Shown here one piece after another: positions 18,099 through 26,394 of a stretch of 64,000 nucleotides of DNA. Source of the stretch: Minicystis rosea (lineage in GTDB: Bacteria; Myxococcota_A; Polyangia; Polyangiales; Polyangiaceae). A model generated the notes under the pieces. It was not told where the DNA came from. It did no database searches and was given only the letters and a program-made list of their open reading frames with translations. The translations under genes and the position numbers were made by a program. Numbering within the stretch: the first letter of the stretch is position 1; each line of letters begins with the position of its first letter. The DNA lies in contig CP016211.1 in assembly GCA_001931535.1 (NCBI GenBank), positions 2,508,501 through 2,572,500 on the forward strand, in the 5' to 3' direction.

Positions 18099-18115
18099 GC
18101 GATCGCGGAGATCGC
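18099..18115. promoter_or_regulatory. Recurrent palindrome, copy 4
   Basis: GCGATCGCG-GAGATCGC differs by one base from the reverse complement of the consensus. It lies between the lipoprotein stop and the start of the sigma-54 activator at 18058. Confidence 0.4.
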
Positions 18116-18141
18116 ATCCCCCTTCGCCTCACCACTTCGCA

Positions 18142-19230
18142 TCACCACTTGAGGTAGATGTCGTCGATCCAGACGTGGCTCTCGTCGCTCCACAAGCCGC
18201 CGGCGCCGACCTCGAGGACGCCGTTCGTCGTCAGGTTTTCGTAGGTCAGCGCGCTCGACGTCACCAGCGCGCGGAGCGGGATCTGGTAGGTGCGGAGCGC
18301 GCCGTCGGCGCGGATCGTCTGCCCGGGGAGGGTGTAGAAATCGTCGGTCTTCAGCCGAAATTCGGACCAGTACGAGGCGACGTTCGAGTCGGTGCCGACG
18401 CGCATCTCGAGGTACGCGAGGTTGAGGAAGTCGCCGGCCGTCACCGTGATGTCGCTCCCCGGGAGAGCGAGCCTGAGCCTGACGTTCTCGTAGCAGAGCG
18501 ACTCACCCGCGCAGTCGCTCGTGTACGCGATACACGGCGAGCCCGAAGGGCAGGACGGATCGATGACGACGGGCGGGAGGCCGCCGTCGGGAGCCTCGGG
18601 GAGCAGGTATTCGCCCGGAGAGAGCGCGTCGACGAAGAGCGCGACCTGGCCTGACGGCGCGACGGAGGTGGTCGCCGACAGCACCTCGGACGCGTGCTCG
18701 CAACCGGCGTTGTCGGTCGCGACGAGCTTGCCGAAGTACGTCGTCGCGGGCTCGAGGCCATCGGTGATCGTCGCCGTCACGGGATCGACCCCGCCGGTGT
18801 GGATCAGGTTCAGCTTGCCCAGCTCGGGGTTCTGCTGCGCGGTGAAGATGGTGGCGCCGGACTCGGTCTCGACGCTCGCCTTCGAAGGGCCGACGACGAG
18901 GCGATACGAGCCGAATTGGTCCACCGTGCCGCTCGAATCCCAGCGCCAGCGAAGGGCGTTGGGCGTGGCCCAGTCGGCCCGGAAGCTCGTCGGGACGATG
19001 AGCGGCGTGCAGTGTCCGCCGGAGCTGCTCGAGCTCGTTGCGCTCGACGTGTCCGCGACGCAGACGTGCGACACGCAGCGCCACGCATCGGGACAGGTCG
19101 ATTCGCAGGTCTTGCCGGTGTAGTCGACGGGCTCGAGCACGCACGCGAACGCGCCGAGCCCGATGAGCAGGAGGAGGCTCGCGCCTCCGATGCGACGCAA
19201 TGCACGCAATGGAAGCAAGGAGCGAGTCAT
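18142..19230 (-). CDS. Secreted lipoprotein with Cys-rich head, FN3-like and carbohydrate-binding-like parts
   Basis: The 362-residue protein has a lipobox (IGLGAFAC, Cys near residue 30), a four-cysteine knot (CESTCPDAWRCVSHVC), a Ser linker and an FN3-like domain at about 80-180 (ALRWRWDSSGTVDQFGSYRLVV to ATTYFGKLVATDNAGC). A C-terminal beta domain ends SHVWIDDIYLKW. The last strand resembles the 'DD' final strand of the nearby polysaccharide-lyase-like lipoproteins. Its ATG overlaps the kinase stop (ATGA at 19227-19230), so it is translated with the kinase. It could be the surface sensor or a substrate of that pathway (inference). Confidence 0.65.
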   Translation of the reverse strand: MTRSLLPLRALRRIGGASLLLLIGLGAFACVLEPVDYTGKTCESTCPDAWRCVSHVCVADTSSATSSSSSGGHCTPLIVPTSFRADWATPNALRWRWDSSGTVDQFGSYRLVVGPSKASVETESGATIFTAQQNPELGKLNLIHTGGVDPVTATITDGLEPATTYFGKLVATDNAGCEHASEVLSATTSVAPSGQVALFVDALSPGEYLLPEAPDGGLPPVVIDPSCPSGSPCIAYTSDCAGESLCYENVRLRLALPGSDITVTAGDFLNLAYLEMRVGTDSNVASYWSEFRLKTDDFYTLPGQTIRADGALRTYQIPLRALVTSSALTYENLTTNGVLEVGAGGLWSDESHVWIDDIYLKW

Positions 19231-20822
19231 GGGAGCTTCTCAATCGCGGGGGCGGCAGGGGGCGCGGGCGCCGCGGCGGTGGGCTTCGACGAGCGGCCGG
19301 CGGCGCGCAGGGTCAGCATCAGCCGTTGCTCGACGTCGGGCACCACGCTCGTGGTGAGGGGCGCGAACCCCGGCGCTCGGAGCACCACGTCGACCGCGCT
19401 CGTCCCGCGGGCGACGCGCGTGTCGAGGGGCGTCGTTCCGACGTCTCGTCCAGCGATGGAGACGCGCGCGCCGGGCGGCGTGGTCTCGATGTGGAGCGCT
19501 ACCTCGGCCGGGAGCGCGGCCGGCGCGACCGCGGTTTGCGTCGGCGTGGGCGCCGGCGGCTCGGGCGCGGCGGAGGCCGCTCGGTCCTCGTTCGACGCCG
19601 GCCGCGGAGGCTCCCTCCGCAGCGCGAGCGAGAGGACCACCCCGAGGCCCAGCCCTCCCACGAGCCCGGCGCTGCTCCAGGCCAACCAGCGCCGGCGCCG
19701 CGGAGGCACGTTCGTCGCGGGAACGTCGGGGGGGACGTCGGCGGTGACGTCGGCGATGGTGGGGACCTCATCGACCTCGGGGAGCTCGATGGAACCGTCG
19801 GTCTCGGCGCACGGGATGTTGGTCACCTGCGAGAGCGCGCGGGCCTTTCGCAGCATCTCCTGCTTCTCGTCGATGCGGGAGGCGAAGAGCTCGCGCATCA
19901 GCCGGCTGAGCCGCTCCTCGGGATCATCGTCGTGCCCCAGCGTGCGCATGGCGGCGAGCAGGTCGCGGCGCATGTCGGCGGCGCTCGGATAGCGATCGTC
20001 GCGCCGCCGCTCCAGCGCGCGCAGGCAGACCGCGTCGAGCGCGGCGGGCGTCGAGGCGACCACGGTCGACGGCGGGGCCACCGGCTGCTCGCAGATCGCC
20101 TTCAGCGTCATGAGCTCCGTGGCGCGCTTGAACACGCGCCGCCCGGTGAGCAGCTCGTAGAGCACGGCGCCGAGCGCGAAGACGTCCGAGCGGCGATCGA
20201 GCGGCTTGCCGGTGCACTGCTCGGGGGACATGTACGCGAACTTGCCCTTCACCTGGCCGGCCTCGGTGCGCACGATCCGATCGGCCGCCTTGGCGATGCC
20301 GAAGTCGAGCACCTTCACCGCGCCGCTGTAGGTGACGAAGATGTTCTGCGGCGAGACGTCGCGGTGCACGATGTCGAGCGGGAGGTTGTCGTCGGTGAGC
20401 TCGTGCGCCGCGTGGAGGCCGCGGCAGCTCTCCGCGACGATGTGCGCCGCGAGCCAGGGATCCAGCCCCTCTCCCTTGAGGCAGAGGCGCCGGAGGAGGC
20501 CGGCCGCGCTCTCGCCCTCGAGGTACTCCATCACCAGGTAGAGCTCGCTCCCGTCACCGTCGCCGCCGAGCTCGTGCACCTGCACGACGTTGGGGTGGCG
20601 GATGCGCGCGACGGTGCGGGCCTCGTCGAGGAACATCTCGACGAACGCCTTCTCGCCAGCGAGGTGCGGGAGGATCCGCTTGATCACGACGACGCGCTCG
20701 AAGCCGCTCGGCCCGATCAGCCGCCCGAGGAGGATCTCGGCCATCCCGCCCGCCGCGAGCGCGCCGAGGATGTCGTATCGACCGACCTTCCGAGCCAAGT
20801 TGCCGACCACCTGAAATCTCAC
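19227..20822 (-). CDS. Membrane Ser/Thr protein kinase with PEGA domain
   Basis: The 531-residue protein has an N-terminal Hanks-type kinase domain (residues 14-285). It shows the glycine loop LAAGGMAEI, VVIKRIL lysine, HRDVSPQN catalytic loop, DFGIAK and a YMSPEQ activation segment. A charged linker leads to one transmembrane helix at about 380-400 (WLAWSSAGLVGGLGLGVVLSLAL). An extracytoplasmic PEGA repeat follows at about 442-505 (IETTPPGARVSIAGRDVG, TPLDTRV), then a Pro/Ala tail. PEGA domains are thought to bind surface structures. It sits between a TPR protein 28 bases upstream and an overlapping lipoprotein gene, with an FHA activator downstream, which together suggest a phospho-signalling path to sigma-54 transcription. 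Confidence 0.9.
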   Translation of the reverse strand: MRFQVVGNLARKVGRYDILGALAAGGMAEILLGRLIGPSGFERVVVIKRILPHLAGEKAFVEMFLDEARTVARIRHPNVVQVHELGGDGDGSELYLVMEYLEGESAAGLLRRLCLKGEGLDPWLAAHIVAESCRGLHAAHELTDDNLPLDIVHRDVSPQNIFVTYSGAVKVLDFGIAKAADRIVRTEAGQVKGKFAYMSPEQCTGKPLDRRSDVFALGAVLYELLTGRRVFKRATELMTLKAICEQPVAPPSTVVASTPAALDAVCLRALERRRDDRYPSAADMRRDLLAAMRTLGHDDDPEERLSRLMRELFASRIDEKQEMLRKARALSQVTNIPCAETDGSIELPEVDEVPTIADVTADVPPDVPATNVPPRRRRWLAWSSAGLVGGLGLGVVLSLALRREPPRPASNEDRAASAAPEPPAPTPTQTAVAPAALPAEVALHIETTPPGARVSIAGRDVGTTPLDTRVARGTSAVDVVLRAPGFAPLTTSVVPDVEQRLMLTLRAAGRSSKPTAAAPAPPAAPAIEKLP

Positions 20823-20850
20823 TCCAAGAGGTTGGGAGAAGAGCTGCTCC

Positions 20851-21654
20851 TCAAAAGCGTCCGGAGAGCTGGAGCGTGCCGAGCCCGACGTTCACGTCGA
20901 CGGGGCTCGGCGCTTTGGGGGAGGTCGCGAGGGTGACGATGCCCCACGTGGTGCCCGCCAGCATCAACGATCCCCCGGCGATGAACGCGACGTTGGCGCC
21001 GGTCGCGAACGAGCGCCCCTTGGATTCGAGGTCGCTCGCGAGCGTGCTGGATGGCTCGGCCACCGCGTCGGCTCTCTTGGCTTTGGCGAGCACGCCGAGG
21101 ACGCCGCCCACGACCACGCCGCCGGCGCCGATGCCGGTGATGATCCACGGGACGGGCGTACGCTTCGGCGGCGGCGGCGGCGTGGGTGGGCCCGAGGCGA
21201 CGGGCGCGACGACCGGCGCCGCCTTGGGCTTGCTCTGCTCCTCGAGGAGGTGGATCTGCTGCCGCAGCACCTCGACCCGGCGCTCGACGGCGGCGCGATC
21301 GGAGCTGCTTCCGCGCTCGCGGAGGTACGCCTCGTAGTAGACGATCGCCTCCTTCAGATCGGGCAGGGTGGCGAGCGCCTCGTAGCAGCGCGCGAGGTTG
21401 AAGAGCAGCGTGGGATCGGCCCGGAGATCGTGGGCCTTCTTGTAGAGCTCGACGGCAGCTCGAAAGTCTCCCTTTTCGTACGCGCCCCGCGCGCGGGCGG
21501 AGAACTCGACCGCCGGATCGACGCGCGACGGCGCATGGGCCGTCTGGGCCGCCGCCTCGGCGGAGAACAGCGAGCCCGCGGCGACGCCCACGACGACAAT
21601 CGAACGACCGAATGCGGCGCGAGCCCCACGTGGAAGGAACCGACGAAGGCGCAC
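20851..21654 (-). CDS. TPR-repeat membrane/envelope protein
   Basis: The 267-residue protein has an N-terminal signal or anchor (IVVVGVAAGSLFSAEAAAQ) and one to two TPR-like helical repeats at about 45-120 (RARGAYEKGDFRAAVELYKKAHDL, LLFNLARCYEALA). A proline linker follows, then two hydrophobic segments (WIITGIGAGGVVVGGVLGVLA and VAFIAGGSLMLAGTTWGIVTLA). This domain order is common in myxobacterial proteins beside PEGA kinases and is thought to serve assembly or sensing. It is the first gene of the minus-strand signalling cassette. Two palindromes lie in the 50-110 bases upstream. Confidence 0.75.
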   Translation of the reverse strand: MRLRRFLPRGARAAFGRSIVVVGVAAGSLFSAEAAAQTAHAPSRVDPAVEFSARARGAYEKGDFRAAVELYKKAHDLRADPTLLFNLARCYEALATLPDLKEAIVYYEAYLRERGSSSDRAAVERRVEVLRQQIHLLEEQSKPKAAPVVAPVASGPPTPPPPPKRTPVPWIITGIGAGGVVVGGVLGVLAKAKRADAVAEPSSTLASDLESKGRSFATGANVAFIAGGSLMLAGTTWGIVTLATSPKAPSPVDVNVGLGTLQLSGRF

Positions 21655-21703
21655 GGCACCACCCTATCACAGGGTCGGCTCGCTCCGCGCAAAGATGGCA
21701 GCT

Positions 21704-21763
21704 TGGATCTCCGAGATCGCATGTCCGGACGAGAGCTCGCCGGGGCACGATCTCGTAGATCGC
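21704..21763. promoter_or_regulatory. Recurrent palindrome, copies 5 and 6
   Basis: Two imperfect copies lie 27 bases apart: TGGATCTC-C-GAGATCGC at 21704-21720 and ACGATCT-CGT-AGATCGC at 21747-21763. They are upstream of the signalling cassette that starts at 21654. Confidence 0.4.
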
Positions 21764-21821
21764 ACCCCAGGGCCGAAGGCCATGGCGCGACCAGGCTTTG
21801 CGAAGGGCCCGGCGGATGGCC

Positions 21822-22883
21822 CTACTTCATCCCGAGGTAGGGCAGCCCGTCTGCGTCCTTCGCGAGCGGCGTCTTCGTGGTGACGACCATGTCGTCGACG
21901 TACATGGACTCGGTGATCGGAGCAGCGTTGTTCCAGTACGTGAACACGTAAAGGTCCTTCGCCGTCCAGTCCGGGGCGCCGAGCGTCTGCCGATCCTGGA
22001 TGTCGGCCAAGAGCGCTCCGTTCTTGTAGACCCGGATCCGCGCGTCTCCACCCGACGACATCGGTTTGTCGGAGAGCTTGAGATAGATCTCGTACGTCTC
22101 CCACTTCGCCAACTGGATCTTGTCGGAGACCTTTCCGACGTCGGTCCACTGCTGCTCTCCTTCGTAAATGAACTGGAAAGCGTGGTCCGACGACGGATCG
22201 GTCGAGATGTAGAGATCGTCGTAACCGCCGTTGGCGTCGGTGGCCGTGACCGTGTGGAGCCGCAAGAACTTGAGGACGCCGGGCCAGCCCGGAAACTCGG
22301 TGCTCGAATGCGAGCCCGGGAGACCCGTGTTGTAATAGGCCGTCAAATCCGATCCCGTGGGCCAGAACGTGCGGATGCGGTACCAGATCTCGTCTCCTCC
22401 ATGGAGAACCGGCGTGTACACGATACCTCCCCACGACCCGAACGCTTCGTTCGCCTCCGTGACTTGCAGCTTCGCGCCTCTGCCGCCGCGATAGCAGATC
22501 TCGTCGGTGAGCACCGAGTCACCCGCGGCGTCGTCGAAGCCATCCGGTTGCCCCTGCACGGTCTGACCGAGCGTGCCTTGATCGAAGCTCCTCTGGAAGG
22601 CGAACCCCGGCTTGCGCATGTCGACCAATTGGTCCAGCGGCGTCTCGGGGGCCCCGCTGCACGTGCCGCCGCCGCCCGCTCCTCCGCCGCCCGTGCTCGC
22701 AGCCGTCGACCCTCCAGCCCCCGTGCCGCTGCTGCTCGTCGTCGACGCGCCTCCGGCTCCCGAAGAGCTCGCGCTGGTCGATCCGGTGGTGGGGGACTGG
22801 GCGTCCGATCCGCATCCCATCAATGAAGTGGCTTGAGTCAGCGCGACGAAGGCAACGAAGGATACCGGCACGGCGATTCGCAT
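21822..22883 (-). CDS. Secreted lipoprotein, polysaccharide-lyase-like (paralogue 5)
   Basis: The 353-residue protein has a lipoprotein signal ending TSLMGCGSD, a long Ser/Thr/Gly/Ala linker (to about residue 75), and a beta domain. The domain contains WYRIRTFWPTGSDLTAYYNT, a WETYEIYLKLSD strand and a terminal SMYVDDMVVTTKTPL. The domain plan (WY-I-R-- , WE-YEIY-K, G-G-D---R-Y-NG) fits jelly-roll polysaccharide lyases or LamG-like lectins. Its signal, linker start and 5' region are nearly the same as in the next gene at 24299 (162-bp direct repeat), but the C-terminal domains differ, so the pair is mosaic. The function is inferred from fold only. Confidence 0.65.
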   Translation of the reverse strand: MRIAVPVSFVAFVALTQATSLMGCGSDAQSPTTGSTSASSSGAGGASTTSSSGTGAGGSTAASTGGGGAGGGGTCSGAPETPLDQLVDMRKPGFAFQRSFDQGTLGQTVQGQPDGFDDAAGDSVLTDEICYRGGRGAKLQVTEANEAFGSWGGIVYTPVLHGGDEIWYRIRTFWPTGSDLTAYYNTGLPGSHSSTEFPGWPGVLKFLRLHTVTATDANGGYDDLYISTDPSSDHAFQFIYEGEQQWTDVGKVSDKIQLAKWETYEIYLKLSDKPMSSGGDARIRVYKNGALLADIQDRQTLGAPDWTAKDLYVFTYWNNAAPITESMYVDDMVVTTKTPLAKDADGLPYLGMK

Positions 22884-22920
22884 GAGGCAGTCTCTCCAGC
22901 TGGGCGGGTTTGCAGCAATC
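22759..22920. repeat. 162-bp direct repeat, copy A (signal peptide and 5' region)
   Basis: It matches 24175-24336 at roughly nine of ten bases without gaps. It covers the signal-peptide coding part of paralogue 5 and some 35 bases upstream of its start. Confidence 0.85.
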
Positions 22921-23022
22921 GCTATGAGCGATGAACGATCGCAACCCGCGCACGTGTCTGCAGTGCCACGGCGCGGGCGATTGGAGCTCGAGGTGTCGTC
23001 GAATGAAGCGAAGGATGTTGGG

Positions 23023-24299
23023 CTAGAGCGCTTGATAGCCGGCGGCGTTGACGTCGCCGTCGTCGTTGACGACATAGACCCAGCGGTAGCCCGACGGGAT
23101 GTTGGTCGCGCCCGAGGCGGTGATCGCGCTTCCGCTCCATGCGGAGGGAGCCAGCATGAAGCGGCCGGTGCATGCCGCGAGCGTCGAGGCGTTGCCGAGG
23201 AAGACGCGGGCGCGCGTGTTGTCGGCGTAGACGCGGCTGACCTCGCCGGTCCACGAGCCGGTGTCGTCGGCGACGCCGGGGAACGGCATGAGGTACTCGA
23301 GGTGCTCGAAGCTCTGCGTCTTGATCTGTCGGTCGTGGCCGTCGGTGTAGAGCCGATTGTTCATGCTGATCTGCTGCACGCCGTCGGCCTGCCCGATCGT
23401 ATTCAGGCGGTAATAGACCTCGATGTACGTCCACTCCGAGTACGTCGTGTCGGGGAACTCGGGCTCGTAGAAGTATTGAGCCATCTCGCCGTTGGCCACG
23501 GAATAGAAGTTCGATTGGAAGCCGCCCACCATCTCCGGCCCATTCACCCACGCCGAGAATGCATATTTCGGCACGTAGTAATAGGGCTTCTCGCCGCCAT
23601 TCGCGTCGGACAGGGTGGCTGAGCGCATCAGCTTGATCTGCAGGTGGGTCGAGGTGCCGCCGGGGCTGGTCGGGCGGATGCGGAACCACATCGAGGCGAA
23701 GAGCTGATCGGTCGGGGGAAGGACTTCGCGAACTCGTGGAAGGACTCATCCGTCTCGAGGCAGCGGATCGAACCGCCGCCGATGCCGGAAGCCGTGTTGA
23801 GCTTGGCGTTCTTCGCGTTGTTGCCCTCGATGAGATCGAAGCCAGCCTCGGTGGTGCTCTGTCCGTCGGTGCCGCTGGTGAACGGCAAAAAGAGGAGCGG
23901 CGCGGCCGTGGTCTTGGCGCCGAAGTTGAGGCCATTCACCGTCAGGGTGCCGCCGTCCATCGTGGTCGAGGTGATGCCCGGAGGGCCGTTGGGAGTGACG
24001 GTGCAGTTCTCCCAGATCGAGTCGTCATCGTCGTTGCAGTCGGGGCCGGCGGCGCAGTCGGCCCCGTGTTGATCGCCGTCGTGATCGACGCACGGGCCCG
24101 CGTCCTGCTGGTTGCCGCCGCCGGACGGACCGCCGTCGAGCATCTGGTTGCCGCCACCGCCGCCGGGGCCGGCGCCCGAAGAGCTCGCGCTGGTCGATCC
24201 GGTGGTGTGGGACTGGGCGTCCGATCCACATCCCATCGATGAAGTGGCTTGAGCCAGCGCGACGAAGGCAACGAAGAATACCGGCACGGCGATTCGCAT
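23023..24299 (-). CDS. Secreted lipoprotein, IPT/lectin-like (paralogue 6; frameshifted in this sequence)
   Basis: The gene starts with the same signal as paralogue 5 (MRIAVPVFFVAFVALAQA), then a Gly/Gln/Asp-rich stretch with DHDGDQHGADCAAGPDC, like metal-binding Asp/Cys repeats. A short IPT-like strand pair (GTLTVNGLNFG) follows. The frame then breaks at a run of five G (23714-23718 on the plus strand). The remainder in another frame (DQLFASMWFRIRPTSPGGTS to WVYVVNDDGDVNAAGYQAL) is plainly its continuation: it holds WTYIEVYYRLNTIGQADGVQ, the block shared with paralogues 1 and 3. Adding one base gives 425 residues. I treat it as one gene broken by a single-base loss. Confidence 0.62.
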
Positions 24300-24336
24300 G
24301 GGTTGCTCTCTCCAGCTTGGCGAGGTTGCAGCAATC
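24175..24336. repeat. 162-bp direct repeat, copy B
   Basis: Partner of 22759-22920; it covers the signal-peptide region and upstream of paralogue 6. Confidence 0.85.
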
Positions 24337-24897
24337 CTAGGAGGTGCCCGCCGAGCCGAGGGGCTCGGTGCAATGCGCAGGCCAGCGGGCAATCGTGCGA
24401 GAAAGGCTGTGCAATCGAGTGGGTGACGCAGGGGGCGATCCGCCAGATCGCAGCGCAGCGACAGGCGCGGCGCGCTGGGCACGGGCCACCGGAGCAGCGT
24501 TGTCGTGTTGCCGCTGCAATCGACCGATAGGGCCCTTGGGAGGGGGCTTGTCGCCGCCCTCCTGGGTCTCACCGGCCTTGATGTCGGTCTTGATCTTCAG
24601 GCCCTCATCGCGCCGTTCTGCGGTGGGGCCCTTTGTCGTCGGGCGGAGGCGTCTGGTCCGACAGGCCGAGCTGCGGCATGCGGCAGGTCGTCCTTGCGGA
24701 CCCACAGCGAACGCGGTTCGCCCATCGCGGTGGCGACGCTGCTTCACGCGCCGGTGCCTGTCAACCCGCCGCCGGCGAACGAGACCGGGATTGCCGCGCA
24801 CGAGCGATACAGTCTCGTCTTGGGAGACTCGATATCTCGATCTCGTGTGCTCGAACGAGCATTGCTTTCTACAGGGGGCTCGCGGCGCCGAGCGTCG
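24300..24897. other. Intergenic region with a palindrome copy and a possible peptide remnant
   Basis: These 598 bases separate paralogue 6 from the AAA+ gene. They hold a palindrome copy (24435-24451). On the minus strand at about 24530-24620 there is a short reading frame with GLKIKTDIKAG, a motif recalling small KTxxKAG peptides, but no in-frame start codon close to it. No other gene is supported. Confidence 0.4.
24435..24451. promoter_or_regulatory. Recurrent palindrome, copy 7 (degenerate centre)
   Basis: GCGATC-CGCC-AGATCGC keeps the outer arms. It lies about 135 bases upstream of the lipoprotein gene starting at 24299. Confidence 0.35.
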
Positions 24898-26394
24898 CTA
24901 CGTCTTGCGGAAGAGATCGACGATCGCGTCCTGCCGGCCCGCGCTCCGACAACGCCCGATCGCCCACTCGCGCAGCGCCTTGATGGGCTCTTCGTAGGTC
25001 TGGTAGAGCGGGACCATCTCTTCGGCGACGTAGCGCATGTCGGCGGTCTCGAGCTCGCGGCCGGCGGCGAAGGCGCGATGGAGGCCGCCGACGACGATCT
25101 GCTCCAGCTCGGCGCCGGAGAAATTCTCGCAGCGGCTCGCGATCGCGGCGACGTCGTAGAGGGCGGCGTCGCGACCACGGCGGCGGAGATGGACGCCGAG
25201 GATGGTGCGGCGCGCGCGCGTGTCGGGCAGATCGACGAAGAACAGCTCGTCGAAGCGGCCGCGGCGGAGCAGCTCGGGCGGCAGCGAGGTGACGTCGTTC
25301 GCGGTCGCGACGACGAAGACCGCGCCGCGCCGCTCCTGCAGCCAGGTCGAGAATGCGCCGAGCAGGCGCGCGGCGCGGCTGTCGCTGCCGCGCCCGGTCG
25401 CGGTGCCGGCGAAGCCCTTCTCGATCTCGTCGACCCACAGCGCCACCGGCGCGACGGACTCCGCGGCTTCGAGCGCGCGCGCCAGGCTCTCCTCGGCCGA
25501 GCGGCCCTCGGCGCCGGCGCCGAGCACACGCGGCAGATCGAGGCGCAGGAGCGGCACGCCGAGCTGCGCGGCGGCGCACTTCGCCGAGAGCGATTTGCCG
25601 CAGCCCTGCACGCCGACGAGTAGCACGCCACGCGGCGGCGTGAGCCCGAAGCGATGCGCGTCGGGCGTCATCGCCTGCGCGCGCTCGAACAGCCATGCCT
25701 TGAATGCCTCGAGCCCTCCCACGTCTTCGGGCCTCTCGAGCACCTCGACGTCTTCGAGGCCGAGATCGCGCGCGAGGATTCGCCGCTTCTCGGTGAGGAT
25801 CGCCGCGAGCGCCGCCGGGCCGAGCGCCGCGTCGGCGTACAGCCCGCGCAGGAACGCGCGCTTGGCTTGATCGCCGGTGAGCCCGCGCGCGCTGCGGACC
25901 GCCGCGTGCCGCGCGTCAGCCTCGGTGTCGGCGCCGCGCGCGTGCAGCGCGTCGTCGAGGATATCCGCGAGCGCGGCCTCGTCGGGCAGGGAGAGGCGCA
26001 CCACGGCGGTCTGTGCGACGAGGCCCTCGGGCACGCGCTGCTCGGGCGCGACGATGATCACGGCGCGCCCCTCGGCGGCGAGGCGCGGCAGGAGATCGCG
26101 CAGCCGCCGCACGACGCGCGTGTCGCGGAGCGCGTCGTGGAAGTCGAGCAGCACGGCGACGCCGGGCGCGATCTCGCTGTCGAGCACGTCGAGGGCGGCG
26201 ATGGGATCGCGCGCCTCCACGGCCGTCGGATCGAGGCCGCGGTGGACCGACCAGATGGCGATCCCGCGCTCGAGCGCGGTGGCCGATCGCTCGATGGCCG
26301 CGAGCGCGCGCGTCTCCTCGTGCGTGACCACATAGACGATCGCCGCGCCGGCGGCGACGAGCTCGGAGACCTCGCGGGTGAGATCGGCGGTCAT
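24898..26394 (-). CDS. Ycf46-like AAA+ ATPase
   Basis: The 498-residue protein has an inactive-looking P-loop-like first half (AIVYVVTHEETRALAAIE, LLDFHDALRDTRVVRRLRDLL) and an active AAA+ second half. The second half has Walker A GVQGCGKS near residue 262, Walker B LWVDEIEKG, and the arginine-finger region LPPELLRRGRFDELFFVDLP. This two-part layout and length match the Ycf46 family of cyanobacteria and other bacteria, whose role is little known. The ATG at 26394 overlaps the stop of the GspE-like gene (ATGA), so the two are translated together; a role as remodelling factor for a secretion or pilus ATPase is a possible inference. Confidence 0.82.
   Translation of the reverse strand: MTADLTREVSELVAAGAAIVYVVTHEETRALAAIERSATALERGIAIWSVHRGLDPTAVEARDPIAALDVLDSEIAPGVAVLLDFHDALRDTRVVRRLRDLLPRLAAEGRAVIIVAPEQRVPEGLVAQTAVVRLSLPDEAALADILDDALHARGADTEADARHAAVRSARGLTGDQAKRAFLRGLYADAALGPAALAAILTEKRRILARDLGLEDVEVLERPEDVGGLEAFKAWLFERAQAMTPDAHRFGLTPPRGVLLVGVQGCGKSLSAKCAAAQLGVPLLRLDLPRVLGAGAEGRSAEESLARALEAAESVAPVALWVDEIEKGFAGTATGRGSDSRAARLLGAFSTWLQERRGAVFVVATANDVTSLPPELLRRGRFDELFFVDLPDTRARRTILGVHLRRRGRDAALYDVAAIASRCENFSGAELEQIVVGGLHRAFAAGRELETADMRYVAEEMVPLYQTYEEPIKALREWAIGRCRSAGRQDAIVDLFRKT

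Noticed and set aside
18099..18115. Palindrome copies as CRISPR-like repeats
   Set aside because: The copies are widely and irregularly spaced with no spacers; they fit scattered operator sites or chance better than an array.
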